Made by a program: the position numbers and the translations under genes. Shown one piece after another: positions 15,030 to 22,686 of a stretch of 40,151 bases of DNA. The notes below the pieces were generated by a model. That model saw only the letters and a program-made list of their open reading frames with translations. It was not told the origin of the DNA and searched no databases. The first letter of the stretch is position 1. Every line of letters starts with the position of its first letter. Source of the DNA: Streptomyces bambusae (GTDB taxonomy: Bacteria; Actinomycetota; Actinomycetes; Streptomycetales; Streptomycetaceae); assembly GCF_020532645.1 (NCBI RefSeq), contig NZ_JAJAUZ010000063.1, positions 1-40,151 of the forward strand, read 5' to 3'.

Positions 15030-16625
15030 TCACTCCGCCTCCCGGTAGGCCGCCGCCTCCTCCAGGTCCAGCCGGCGCAGCAGGGTGCGGAGCATCTCGT
15101 CGTCGATGCTGCGGGCGTCGCGCAGGGCCACGAACACCTCGCGCTCGGCGGAGATCATCTCGCGGGACAGCCGCCGGTACGTGTCGTCCGCGGACTCCCC
15201 GGTCTCCGGGTTGACCGCGCCCAGCCGCTCCCAGACCGCGTTCCGGCGCCGCTCCAGCACCGTGCGCAGCCGCTCGGCCAGCGGCAGCGGCAGCGCGTTG
15301 GCCGGGTCGTCGAGCAGGGCGGCCAGCCGGGTCTCGGCGGCCTGCGAGGCCTGGCTCTGGGCCTGCGCCTCGGCCAGCGTCTCGGCCTGTGCGTCGCGGG
15401 CCGGCAGCCGCAGCCGGCGGATCAGCGGCGGCAGGGTCAGGCCCTGCACCACCAGGGTGCCGATGACGGTGGTGAAGGTGAGGAAGAGGATCAGGTTCCG
15501 GTACGGGAAGTCCTCGCCGTCGTCGAGCGTCACCGGGATCGAGAACGCGATCGCCAGCGAGACCACGCCCCGCATCCCGGCCCAGCCCACGATCACCGGC
15601 GCCTTCCAGGTGGTGTCCGGCTCCCGCGCCCGGATCCGCTCGGAGGCCATCCGCGGCAGGAAGGTGGCCGGGAACACCCACACGAAGCGGGCCGCGACCA
15701 CCGCGAGGAACACCGCCAGCGCGTACCAGGCCGCGTGCAGCCCCTCGTACTCCCCCAGGTCGGCGAGGACCACCGGGAGCTGGAGACCGATCAGGGCGAA
15801 GACCACCGACTCCAGCACGAAGGCCACCATCTTCCACACCGCCTCCTCCTGGAGCCGGGTGGCGAAGTCGACCTGCCAGGCCCGGTGGCCCAGGTAGAGC
15901 GCGACCACGACGACGGCGAGCACACCGGAGGCGTGCACCTCCTCGGCGACGGCGTACGCGACGAACGGGATCAGCAGCGAGAGCGTGTTCTGGAGCAGCG
16001 GCTCCCGCAGCCGGGTCCGCAGGTGGTGGAGCGGGACCATCAGGACGAGGCCCACCGCCACCCCGCCGACGGACGCCAGCAGGAACTCGGCGATCCCGCC
16101 GGCCCAGCCGGCGCCCTCCCCCACCACGGCCGCCAGCGCCACCTTGTAGGCGGTGATCGCGGTCGCGTCGTTGACGAGGGACTCCCCCTGGAGGATGGTC
16201 GTGATCCGCGGCGGCAGCCCCAGCCGGCGGGCGATCGCGGTGGCCGCGACGGCGTCCGGCGGGGCGACGACCGCCCCCAGCACGAGCGCGGCGGTCAGCG
16301 GCAGCCCCGGCACCACGAGGTACGCGGCCCAGCCGACGGCAACGGTCGCGAAGAGCACGTAGCCGACCGACAGCAGCGCCACCGGCCGCACGTTGGCCCG
16401 CAGGTCGAGGTACGAGCTGTCCACGGCCGCCGTGTACAGCAGCGGCGGCAGCAGCAGGGGCAGCACGATGTGCGGGTCGAGCCCGTAGTCGGGCACCCCC
16501 GGCAGGTACGAGGCGGCCAGCCCCGCCGCGACCAGCAGCAGCGGCGCCGGCACCGGCGTGCGGCGAGCCGCGCCCGCCACCACGGCGCAGCCCGCCACCA
16601 GTGCCACCAGCGGCCACATCTCCAT
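15030..16625 (-). CDS. CPA1-family Na+/H+ antiporter
   Basis: The 531-aa protein has about 12 transmembrane helices and a long cytoplasmic tail. VLGAVVAPPDAVAATAIARR and ILQGESLVNDATAITAYKVA are the paired motifs holding the ion-binding Asp residues of NhaP/NHE-type exchangers, and VGWAGMRGVVSLAIAFSI is another family signature. The tail from about residue 415 is a charged helix with an Ala/Glu/Gln-rich stretch (AQAETLAEAQAQSQASQAAE), probably regulatory. It exchanges monovalent cations for protons across the cell membrane. It is divergent from the UBP zinc-finger gene. Confidence 0.9.
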   Translation of the reverse strand: MEMWPLVALVAGCAVVAGAARRTPVPAPLLLVAAGLAASYLPGVPDYGLDPHIVLPLLLPPLLYTAAVDSSYLDLRANVRPVALLSVGYVLFATVAVGWAAYLVVPGLPLTAALVLGAVVAPPDAVAATAIARRLGLPPRITTILQGESLVNDATAITAYKVALAAVVGEGAGWAGGIAEFLLASVGGVAVGLVLMVPLHHLRTRLREPLLQNTLSLLIPFVAYAVAEEVHASGVLAVVVVALYLGHRAWQVDFATRLQEEAVWKMVAFVLESVVFALIGLQLPVVLADLGEYEGLHAAWYALAVFLAVVAARFVWVFPATFLPRMASERIRAREPDTTWKAPVIVGWAGMRGVVSLAIAFSIPVTLDDGEDFPYRNLILFLTFTTVIGTLVVQGLTLPPLIRRLRLPARDAQAETLAEAQAQSQASQAAETRLAALLDDPANALPLPLAERLRTVLERRRNAVWERLGAVNPETGESADDTYRRLSREMISAEREVFVALRDARSIDDEMLRTLLRRLDLEEAAAYREAE

Positions 16626-16672
16626 CGCCCCGACCCCACCCTCGCCTCGTGCTCCGTCGTAACCTGGCCATC

Positions 16673-16933
16673 ATGAGCGAGTGCACGCACGTTCCCGAAC
16701 TGCCGCGCCCCGAACCGGTGCCGCGGGCGATGACCTGCCCGGACTGCCTGGCGGTCGGCAGTCACCCGGTGCAGCTGCGGATGTGCCTGTGGTGCGGGCA
16801 CGTGGCGTGCTGCGACTCCTCGCCGCACCGGCACGCCACCGCGCACTACCACGCGACCGGGCACCCGGTGATGCGCAGCTACGAGCCGGGCGAGACCTGG
16901 CGCTGGTGTTTCGTGGACGCTTCCCTCGTGTGA
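16673..16933 (+). CDS. UBP-type zinc-finger protein
   Basis: The 86-aa protein is almost entirely a ZnF-UBP domain. Its ordered Cys/His ligands are C4 and H6 (SECTHV), C22-C25 (TCPDC), C38-C41 (MCLWCGH), C46/C47 and H52, then HYHATGHPV. In eukaryotes this fold binds the free C-terminus of ubiquitin. Actinobacteria keep small stand-alone versions of unknown role, sometimes near ion transporters as here. The ATG at 16673 sits seven bases after TAACCT (16660-16665), so the message may be leaderless. Confidence 0.88.
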   Translation: MSECTHVPELPRPEPVPRAMTCPDCLAVGSHPVQLRMCLWCGHVACCDSSPHRHATAHYHATGHPVMRSYEPGETWRWCFVDASLV

Positions 16934-16957
16934 GGTTCGATCGGCGGCGAGGGGGTA
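16934..16957 (+). promoter_or_regulatory. SigH/SigB-type promoter upstream of ushX-sigH
   Basis: GGTT (16934-16937) and GGGTA (16953-16957), 15 bases apart, resemble the GTTT-N14-16-GGGTA consensus of the SigB/SigH group. This fits autoregulation of the operon. Confidence 0.5.
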
Positions 16958-17042
16958 GGTCAACCCTCCGCCGGTCGCCGTTATTTGGACCCGCAGACCC
17001 CTAGCCACTGTGCGTACCCGTCGGCTTACCATCAGTCACTGC

Positions 17043-17063
17043 CGCGGCACCGGGGGTGCCGCG
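17043..17063 (+). promoter_or_regulatory. Stem-loop in the ushX leader
   Basis: CGCGGCACC (17043-17051) pairs with GGTGCCGCG (17055-17063) across GGG. The right arm covers the GTG at 17056 that could start the longest SigH form. TAGCGT at 17085-17090 offers a separate promoter closer to ushX. Confidence 0.4.
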
Positions 17064-17128
17064 ACACGATCGCCCGCGGCGCGGTAGCGTCACCGGCGAA
17101 CAGAGCTCGTACCACCTTGGAGGTGAGG

Positions 17129-17542
17129 GTGTCCCAGATCGCAGGCGAGCCCGGGACCCAGGACTTCGTGGAAGTCCGGCTGCCGGCCGCGGGTGCCTAT
17201 CTGTCGGTGTTGCGCACGGCCACGGCCGGCCTCGCGGCACGTTTGGACTTCACCCTCGACGAGATCGAGGACCTGCGCATCGCGGTCGACGAGGCGTGCG
17301 CGATCCTGCTGCAGCAGGCCGTGCCCGGCTCCGTCCTCAGCTGTGTGTTCCGGCTGATCGACGATTCACTGGAGGTGACGGTCTCGGCACCGACCACGGA
17401 CGGCCGGGCACCCGAGCGCGACACCTTCGCGTGGACGGTGCTGTCGGCGCTGGCCGGCAAGGTCGAGTCCACCGTCGCGGAGGACAAGACGGTCGGCATC
17501 AGCCTCTACAAACAGCGCGGCGCGGGACCAGGCCCGGCGTGA
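17129..17542 (+). CDS. ushX: Anti-sigma factor of the RsbW/HATPase type (UshX-like)
   Basis: The 137-aa protein has the GHKL-type serine kinase fold of RsbW. FVEVRLPAAGAYLSVLRTAT is the first strand and helix, and DEIEDLRIAVDEACAILLQQ carries the N-box-like DEAC. The canonical Asn of the N-box is replaced by Cys, and the G-rich loop is weak, so kinase activity is doubtful and it may only bind sigma. GTG 17129 follows TTGGAGGTGAGG. It overlaps sigH by four bases (GTGA). In S. coelicolor the equivalent gene upstream of sigH, ushX/prsH, sequesters SigH. Confidence 0.85.
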   Translation: MSQIAGEPGTQDFVEVRLPAAGAYLSVLRTATAGLAARLDFTLDEIEDLRIAVDEACAILLQQAVPGSVLSCVFRLIDDSLEVTVSAPTTDGRAPERDTFAWTVLSALAGKVESTVAEDKTVGISLYKQRGAGPGPA

Positions 17543-18492
17543 GCGGCGGGGACATCCCGGTGCGGGGCGGCGATGCGCCCCCGGTGCACGGTTCCGGGAA
17601 GATCGTTCCGGAACAGCAAGCGCGTCCGCATCCCGCGGAGGACGGCGCGGAAGACGGCTTTTCGGACTCGGCGGAGCGACGGGCGGGCCCCATGAGCGAG
17701 AACCAGCACGAGGCACACGAGCCACCGGTGGACGACCCCCGGGACCGCAGCGGCGCCCGTGCGCTGTTCCTGCGGCTCCGGGAGCTCCCCGAGGGCTCGC
17801 CCGAGCGGGCCGAGCTGCGCAACCGGCTGGTGCGGATGCACCTGCCGCTGGTGGAGCACCTCGCGCGGCGGTTCCGCAACCGCGGCGAGCCGCTCGACGA
17901 CCTCACGCAGGTCGCCACGATCGGCCTGATCAAGTCGGTGGACCGGTTCGACCCGGACCGCGGGGTCGAGTTCTCGACGTACGCCACTCCCACCGTGGTC
18001 GGCGAGATCAAGCGGCACTTCCGGGACAAGGGCTGGGCGGTGCGGGTGCCGCGCCGGCTCCAGGAGCTGCGGCTCTCGCTGACCACGGCGACGGCCGAGC
18101 TGTCCCAGCAGCACGGCCGGTCGCCGACGGTGCACGAGCTGGCGGAGCGGCTGGGGATCTCCGAGGAGGAGGTGCTGGAGGGGCTGGAATCGGCCAATGC
18201 CTACAGCACCCTGTCGCTGGACGTGCCGGACACGGACGACGAGTCCCCGGCGGTCGCCGACACCCTCGGCGCTGAGGACGAGGCGCTGGAAGGGGTCGAG
18301 TACCGGGAATCCCTCAAGCCACTGCTGGAGGGACTGCCGCCGCGGGAGAAGCGGATCCTGCTGCTGCGGTTCTTCGGGAACATGACCCAGTCGCAGATCG
18401 CGCAGGAGGTCGGCATCTCCCAGATGCACGTGTCCCGGCTGCTGGCCCGCACCCTGGCCCAGCTCCGGGACAAGCTCCTCGTGGAGGAGTGA
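17539..18492 (+). CDS. sigH: Stress-response RNA polymerase sigma factor SigH (SigB/F/G group)
   Basis: The sigma domains run from RALFLRLRELPEGSPERAEL. Region 2 is LDDLTQVATIGLIKSVDRFD followed by FSTYATPTVVGEIKRHFRD, region 3 is VPRRLQELRLSLTTATAELS, and region 4 is MTQSQIAQEVGISQMHVSRL. GTG 17539 overlaps the ushX stop as GTGA and gives 317 aa (about 35 kDa). ATG 17692 gives a 266-aa core and is the shortest option. The same frame stays open upstream to GTG 17056, giving 478 aa (about 51 kDa), which parallels the several SigH forms reported in S. coelicolor. It directs general and osmotic stress promoters. Confidence 0.9.
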   Translation: MSGGDIPVRGGDAPPVHGSGKIVPEQQARPHPAEDGAEDGFSDSAERRAGPMSENQHEAHEPPVDDPRDRSGARALFLRLRELPEGSPERAELRNRLVRMHLPLVEHLARRFRNRGEPLDDLTQVATIGLIKSVDRFDPDRGVEFSTYATPTVVGEIKRHFRDKGWAVRVPRRLQELRLSLTTATAELSQQHGRSPTVHELAERLGISEEEVLEGLESANAYSTLSLDVPDTDDESPAVADTLGAEDEALEGVEYRESLKPLLEGLPPREKRILLLRFFGNMTQSQIAQEVGISQMHVSRLLARTLAQLRDKLLVEE

Positions 18493-18501
18493 GCCCGCTG
18501 C

Positions 18502-18523
18502 GGTCCCGCCCTCCGGCGGGACC
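18502..18523. terminator. Hairpin after sigH
   Basis: GGTCCCGCC (18502-18510) pairs perfectly with GGCGGGACC (18515-18523) across CTCC, ten bases after the sigH stop. Confidence 0.75.
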
Positions 18524-18550
18524 CACGGCCGGAGCCCGTTCCGGCACTCC

Positions 18551-18985
18551 CTAGCGCTGCTCGGCCCCGATGCCCAGGGCCTCGGTGGCCTGCGGGTTGA
18601 GCAGCAGGACCAGGACCGCGACGGCGGCCGCGGCGAGGGCGGCGGCGCCGGCGATCAGTGCGCCGCCCGCGTTGTAGAGGGTCCAGGCCACCGGCAGCGC
18701 CATCAGCTGCGTGATCATGGCCGGGCCGCGGCTCCAGCGGCGGCGCAGCCGCAGCCCGCGGGCGGCGACCAGCGGCAGGGCGGCGAGCGCGAGCATGGTG
18801 AGGCCGCCGGTCTCGGCCTGCTGCGGGGAGTCCGGGTCGCCGAGCAGACCCATGATCAGCATGTAGAGGCCCAGGCCGGCGAGGGCCAGGCCCTCCAGGG
18901 CGGTGAGCGCGGCCGCGGCGGTGAGCCGGGCCGGGGCGGGACCGGCGGGCGCGGCGGGGGTGGCGGAGGGCTGCTTCGTACTCAC
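18551..18985 (-). CDS. Small four-helix integral membrane protein
   Basis: The 144-aa protein has four hydrophobic segments: ALTALEGLALAGLGLYMLIM, LTMLALAALPLVAARG, AMITQLMALPVAWTLYN and AALAAAAVAVLVLLL. A short Ala/Pro-rich cytoplasmic lead precedes them. There are no catalytic motifs and I cannot name a function. GTG 18985 lies six bases after TACCCT on the minus strand (18992-18997), again suggesting a leaderless message. The gene faces sigH and diverges from the lipid-kinase gene. Confidence 0.75.
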   Translation of the reverse strand: MSTKQPSATPAAPAGPAPARLTAAAALTALEGLALAGLGLYMLIMGLLGDPDSPQQAETGGLTMLALAALPLVAARGLRLRRRWSRGPAMITQLMALPVAWTLYNAGGALIAGAAALAAAAVAVLVLLLNPQATEALGIGAEQR

Positions 18986-19045
18986 CCCAGCAGGGTAGCC
19001 CTGTCGTGGTGGGCAGCCGGTATGGGAGGTGTGACGACGGGTGGG

Positions 19046-19058
19046 TAGGCTGACGCTC
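19046..19058 (+). promoter_or_regulatory. -10 element, leaderless transcript
   Basis: TAGGCT at 19046-19051 ends seven bases before the ATG at 19059, with no ribosome site between. Confidence 0.45.
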
Positions 19059-20027
19059 ATGCGTGCACTCCTCGTGGCGAATCCGGCGGCAACGACCACC
19101 AGTGCGCGCACGCGCGACGTCCTCATCCACGCCCTGGCCAGCGAGATGAAGCTGGAGGCGGTCACCACCGAGTACCGCGGGCACGCCCGGGACCTCGGGC
19201 GCCGGGCGGCGGAGAGCCGGGACATCGAGCTGGTCGTCGCCCTCGGCGGCGACGGCACCGTCAACGAGGTGGTCAACGGACTGCTGCACGACGGCCCGGA
19301 CCCGGAGCGGCTGCCCGGCCTCGCAGTGGTGCCCGGCGGCTCCACGAACGTGTTCGCCCGCGCGCTCGGCCTGCCGAACGACGCCGTCGAGGCGACCGGC
19401 GCCCTGCTGGACGCGCTGCGCGAGCGCCGCGAGCGGACGGTCGGACTGGGCCTGGCCGCGGGAGTGCCGGGGACCGAGGACGAATCGGTGCCGGCGCGCT
19501 GGTTCACGTTCTGCGCGGGATTCGGATTCGACGCGGGTGTCGTGGGCCGGGTCGAGCAGCAGCGGGAGCGCGGAAAGCGTTCCACGCACGCGCTGTATGT
19601 ACGGCAGCTGATGCGCCAGTTCCTGGAAGAGCCGAACCGGCGGCACGGCACCGTGACGCTGGAGCGTCCGGGCGCGGATCCGGTGACGGACCTGGTGCTC
19701 TCGATAGTCTGCAACACGTCCCCGTGGACGTATCTGGGAAACCGGCCGCTCTACGCCTCTCCGAAGGCGTCGTTCGATACTGCACTTGACGTGCTCGGTC
19801 TCAGCCGTTTGTCAACTCCGGCCATCGCGCGGTACGCGACACAGCTCCTGACCTCGACTCCTGAGCGCGGTCCGCACGGCAAGCACGCGACCACTCTGCA
19901 CGATCTGACCGACTTCACCTTGCATTCGAAGGTGCCGCTGCCTTTCCAGATGGACGGCGATCACCTCGGGCTGCGGACGAGCGTGCGGTTCACAGGCGTA
20001 CGCCGTGCACTGCGTGTGATTGTGTGA
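19059..20027 (+). CDS. Diacylglycerol/sphingosine kinase-like lipid kinase
   Basis: The 322-aa protein has the DAGK catalytic domain. MRALLVANPAATTTSAR is the first strand, VVALGGDGTVNEVVNGL near residue 62 is the ATP-binding GGDGT motif, and LAVVPGGSTNVFARALGLP supplies the next conserved block. The second domain (FCAGFGFDAGVVGRVEQQRE onward) closes the fold. It should phosphorylate a lipid such as diacylglycerol at the membrane. The position next to wblE is kept in actinobacteria, including mycobacteria near whiB1. Confidence 0.88.
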   Translation: MRALLVANPAATTTSARTRDVLIHALASEMKLEAVTTEYRGHARDLGRRAAESRDIELVVALGGDGTVNEVVNGLLHDGPDPERLPGLAVVPGGSTNVFARALGLPNDAVEATGALLDALRERRERTVGLGLAAGVPGTEDESVPARWFTFCAGFGFDAGVVGRVEQQRERGKRSTHALYVRQLMRQFLEEPNRRHGTVTLERPGADPVTDLVLSIVCNTSPWTYLGNRPLYASPKASFDTALDVLGLSRLSTPAIARYATQLLTSTPERGPHGKHATTLHDLTDFTLHSKVPLPFQMDGDHLGLRTSVRFTGVRRALRVIV

Positions 20028-20347
20028 GTGGAAGGGCTGATCACCCTTTCAGTCGAACGTTTAGACGCGGGTCCACCCCATAGAAGTACGGCTGTGACCT
20101 AGTCGACACCGACGAATCAAAAAAAACTTTCCGGAAGGGGTTGTATCCCCGTCCGAGGTTTGCGAATCTCTACATGGCGATCGGGACAGCCCGCAGGACC
20201 GGCACCCACGAAGACCGCCAGAACCCCTCCACGAATCAAGGACCGCTCCGGGCAACCTGGGCGTCGTCCCTTCCCCCGTGAAGGGATTCGTGAAAGCGTT
20301 CACATTCACAAGCAACCTGCCCGCAATACCAAGGAGATGGAGCAGCC
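20028..20347 (+). promoter_or_regulatory. Long 5' region of wblE
   Basis: This 320-base gap has no gene. It contains an A8 tract (20119-20126), unusual at this GC content, and a GGGG-TTGTAT-CCCC dyad (20137-20150). It also holds the CRP-like palindrome at 20290-20303. No single promoter is convincing. The ribosome site is AAGGAG at 20331-20336. Confidence 0.5.
20290..20303. promoter_or_regulatory. CRP-like palindrome upstream of wblE
   Basis: GTGAAAGCGTTCAC is a perfect GTGA-N6-TCAC site, centred 51 bases before the wblE start codon. A further TCAC follows at 20306-20309, and GTGAA occurs upstream at 20278. The mycobacterial orthologue whiB1 is a known direct target of the CRP protein. Confidence 0.55.
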
Positions 20348-20605
20348 ATGGACTGGCGTCACAACGCCGTTTGCCGCGAGGAAGACCCCGAGCTCTTCTT
20401 CCCCATCGGCAACACCGGTCCCGCGCTGCTGCAGATCGAGGAAGCCAAGGCCGTCTGCCGCCGCTGCCCCGTCATGGAGCAGTGCCTGCAGTGGGCGCTC
20501 GAGTCCGGCCAGGACTCCGGCGTCTGGGGCGGTCTCAGCGAGGACGAGCGCCGCGCGATGAAGCGCCGCGCCGCTCGCAACCGGGCGCGCAACGCCAGCG
20601 CCTGA
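20348..20605 (+). CDS. wblE: WblE, WhiB-family iron-sulfur transcription factor
   Basis: The 85-aa protein shows the full WhiB pattern. Four cluster ligands are C9, C37, C40 and C46 (AVCRRCPVMEQC), followed by the GVWGG turn at residues 58-62 and the basic tail RRAMKRRAARNRARNASA. WhiB proteins bind [4Fe-4S], react with NO or oxygen and contact region 4 of the principal sigma factor. It is the orthologue of mycobacterial WhiB1, judged by sequence and by its pdtaS neighbour, which converges on it in both groups. AAGGAG precedes the start with 11-base spacing. Confidence 0.95.
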   Translation: MDWRHNAVCREEDPELFFPIGNTGPALLQIEEAKAVCRRCPVMEQCLQWALESGQDSGVWGGLSEDERRAMKRRAARNRARNASA

Positions 20606-20646
20606 CCACAACTTCGAGCCGCAGCGACGTAGCGACGTGCTCTTGG

Positions 20647-20702
20647 GCCCCGGTCCGGGAACCTCCTCCAGCCTCCGCTGGATGTGATTCCCGGGCCGGG
20701 GC
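20647..20702. terminator. Bidirectional terminator between wblE and pdtaS
   Basis: GCCCCGGTCCGGGAA (20647-20661) pairs with TTCCCGGGCCGGGGC (20688-20702), one mismatch. The loop contains a second stem, TCCAG/CTGGA. Confidence 0.85.
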
Positions 20703-20767
20703 TCAGTGCTTTCCCGGGACCCGCCCGGAGCCGTCGTCACTGTCCGTGACGCACCGGCCCGGGCAGG

Positions 20768-22261
20768 CTACTTCTGCGGGCTGGCCGGGATGTCGAGGAC
20801 AACCTTGGTGCCGCGCTCGGCCCCCGGCTGCATGTCGAAGGTGCCTCCGAGCTCGCCTTCTACCAAGGTGCGGACGATCTGGAGTCCGAGGTTCCCGGCC
20901 GTCTTCGGGTCGAAGCCCGCGGGCAGTCCCAGGCCGTCGTCCACCACGGTGATCAGCAGTCGCGAATCGTTGCGGCCGGTGCCGCTGCGGACCGCGGACA
21001 CCTCGACGGTGCCGTGTCCGTCCGGGGCGAAGGCGTGCTCCAGCGCGTTCTGCAGCACTTCGGTCAGCACCATCGACAGCGGCGTGGCCACTTCGGCGTC
21101 CAGGATGCCGAACCTGCCGAGCCGTCGGCAGCTCACCTTGCCCGGCGAGATCTCGGCGACCATGGCGATCACGCGGTCCGCGATGTCGTCGAACTCCACG
21201 CGCTCGTCGAGGTTTTGGGACAGCGTCTCGTGCACGATGGCGATCGAGCCGACCCGGCGGACCGCCTCGTTCAGCGCCTCGCGGGCACTGCGTCCGCCCG
21301 GTGCGGCGGCATCCATCCGGCGGGCCTGGAGCCGCAACAGGGCGGCGACCGTCTGGAGGTTGTTCTTGACCCGGTGGTGGATCTCCCGGATCGTCGCGTC
21401 CTTGGTGATCAGTTCGCGTTCGCGACGGCGGAGTTCGGTGACGTCGCGGCACAGCACCAGGGAGCCGATCCGGGTGCCCTTGGGCTTGAGCGGGATCGCG
21501 CGCAGCTGGATCACCCCGCCGTTGCCCTCGACTTCGGTCTCCCGCGGGGCCCAGCCGCTGGCCAGTTTGACCAGCGCCTCGTCCACCGGGCCGCGGGACG
21601 GGGCGAGTTCGGCGGTGATGGTGCCGAGGTGCTGGCCGACCAGGTCCGAGGCGAGACCGAGCCGGTGGTAGGCGGAGAGCGCGTTGGGGCTCGCGTACGT
21701 GACCACTCCGTCGGCGTCGAGCCGGATGAGGCCGTCGCCGACCCGCGGCGAGGCGTCCATGTCGACCTGCTGGCCGGGGAACGGGAAGGTGCCGGCCGCA
21801 ATCATCTGGGCCAGGTCGGAGGCGGACTGGAGGTAGGTCAGCTCCAGCCGGCTGGGGGTGCGGACGGTGAGCAGGTTGGTGTTGCGCGCGATCACGCCCA
21901 GCACCCGGCCCTCGCGCCGGACCGGGATGGACTCGACGCGGACCGGCACCTCCTCGCGCCACTCGGGGTCGCCCTCGCGGACGATCCGGCCCTCGTCGAG
22001 CGCGGCGTCCAGCAGCGGGCGGCGGCCGCGGGGCACCAGGTGGCCGACCATGTCGTCCTGGTAGGAGGTGGGGCCGGTGTTCGGGCGCATCTGGGCGACC
22101 GAGACGTAGCGGGTGCCGTCCAGGGTGGGCACCCACAGCACCAGGTCCGCGAAGGACAGGTCGGAGAGCAGCTGCCACTCCGAGACCAGCATGTGGAGCC
22201 ACTCCAGGTCGGTGTCGCTGAGAGCGGTGTGCTGGCGTACGAGATCGTTCATGGAGGGCAC
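20768..22261 (-). CDS. pdtaS: Cytosolic sensor histidine kinase, PdtaS-like (GAF-PAS-HisKA_2)
   Basis: The 497-aa kinase has no transmembrane helices. A GAF domain (about 25-160) is followed by a PAS domain (about 175-280, LIRLDADGVVTYASPNALSA) and HisKA_2 with the phospho-acceptor His296 in IREIHHRVKNNLQTVAALL. An HWE/HisKA_2-type ATPase follows (LTEVLQNALEHAF, VDDGLGLPAGFD, NLGLQIVRTLV). In mycobacteria PdtaS phosphorylates the ANTAR regulator PdtaR, and it is encoded next to whiB1 as here. TACCCT on the minus strand (22269-22274) lies seven bases from GTG 22261, so a leaderless start there is likely. ATG 22252 is the alternative. Confidence 0.9.
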   Translation of the reverse strand: MPSMNDLVRQHTALSDTDLEWLHMLVSEWQLLSDLSFADLVLWVPTLDGTRYVSVAQMRPNTGPTSYQDDMVGHLVPRGRRPLLDAALDEGRIVREGDPEWREEVPVRVESIPVRREGRVLGVIARNTNLLTVRTPSRLELTYLQSASDLAQMIAAGTFPFPGQQVDMDASPRVGDGLIRLDADGVVTYASPNALSAYHRLGLASDLVGQHLGTITAELAPSRGPVDEALVKLASGWAPRETEVEGNGGVIQLRAIPLKPKGTRIGSLVLCRDVTELRRRERELITKDATIREIHHRVKNNLQTVAALLRLQARRMDAAAPGGRSAREALNEAVRRVGSIAIVHETLSQNLDERVEFDDIADRVIAMVAEISPGKVSCRRLGRFGILDAEVATPLSMVLTEVLQNALEHAFAPDGHGTVEVSAVRSGTGRNDSRLLITVVDDGLGLPAGFDPKTAGNLGLQIVRTLVEGELGGTFDMQPGAERGTKVVLDIPASPQK

Positions 22262-22385
22262 GTGAGCGAGGGTACCCGGGCCCGGGCCGCGACTTTCCCC
22301 GTGGGAATACCCAGGATGGGTCGGTTCCGCGTATGTTGGAGGAAGTGACGGTTATCAGGGGCCCGTCATTGGATGGACAGAACAG

Positions 22386-22401
22386 ATTGGTCTAGTCCAC
22401 A
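22386..22401. promoter_or_regulatory. DasR operator (dre) upstream of the sRNA
   Basis: ATTGGTCTAGTCCACA matches the dre consensus A-C/T-TGGTCTAGACCA-C-A/T with a single change in the core palindrome. It lies 125 bases from pdtaS and 327 bases from the MerR gene, but directly before the structured sRNA region. Confidence 0.8.
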
Positions 22402-22409
22402 ATGAAGTG

Positions 22410-22583
22410 AGCAAGACAAAGACTTCCGCCCTCCCCGCACAGGAGGACGGAGCGAGGTAAGCCGCGCGTTCTGCCCTGACCGCGCAAGGCGCCTCCTGCC
22501 GGCCGACGGGACCGCACACCCGCCGGTCGAAGCACTCCGGGTCGCGGTGCCGGACGGGTTGAGGGTCCCGTCCCGGCACCGTG
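22410..22583 (+). ncRNA. scr5239: Small RNA scr5239 (probable)
   Basis: In S. coelicolor the sRNA scr5239 (about 159 nt) is encoded next to SCO5239, the orthologue of the pdtaS gene here, and its expression depends on DasR. The same slot in this window has a good dre at 22386-22401, then a gene-free structured stretch. This includes AGGAGG pairing with CCTCCT near 22440-22497. It ends in a strong hairpin, CGGTGCCGGACGGG (22545-22558) with CCCGTCCCGGCACCG (22567-22581), with one bulged base. The ends are estimates. Known targets in S. coelicolor are dagA, metE and PEP carboxykinase mRNAs. No open reading frame explains the stretch. Confidence 0.7.
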
Positions 22584-22686
22584 GCCCTGAGGTCTTTCCG
22601 GGGACCTTTCCCCCGCCCGGCGCCGGCCCGGGCCTCCCCCTCCCCCTGCGGCCGGGCGGCCGGACCGCCACCGCGGAAGTCGGGCC

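Noticed and set aside
20130..20162. Possible SigR promoter (GGAA...GTT) before wblE
   Set aside because: The spacing between GGAAG and GTT is 20 bases instead of about 18, and the -35 lacks the final T of GGAAT.
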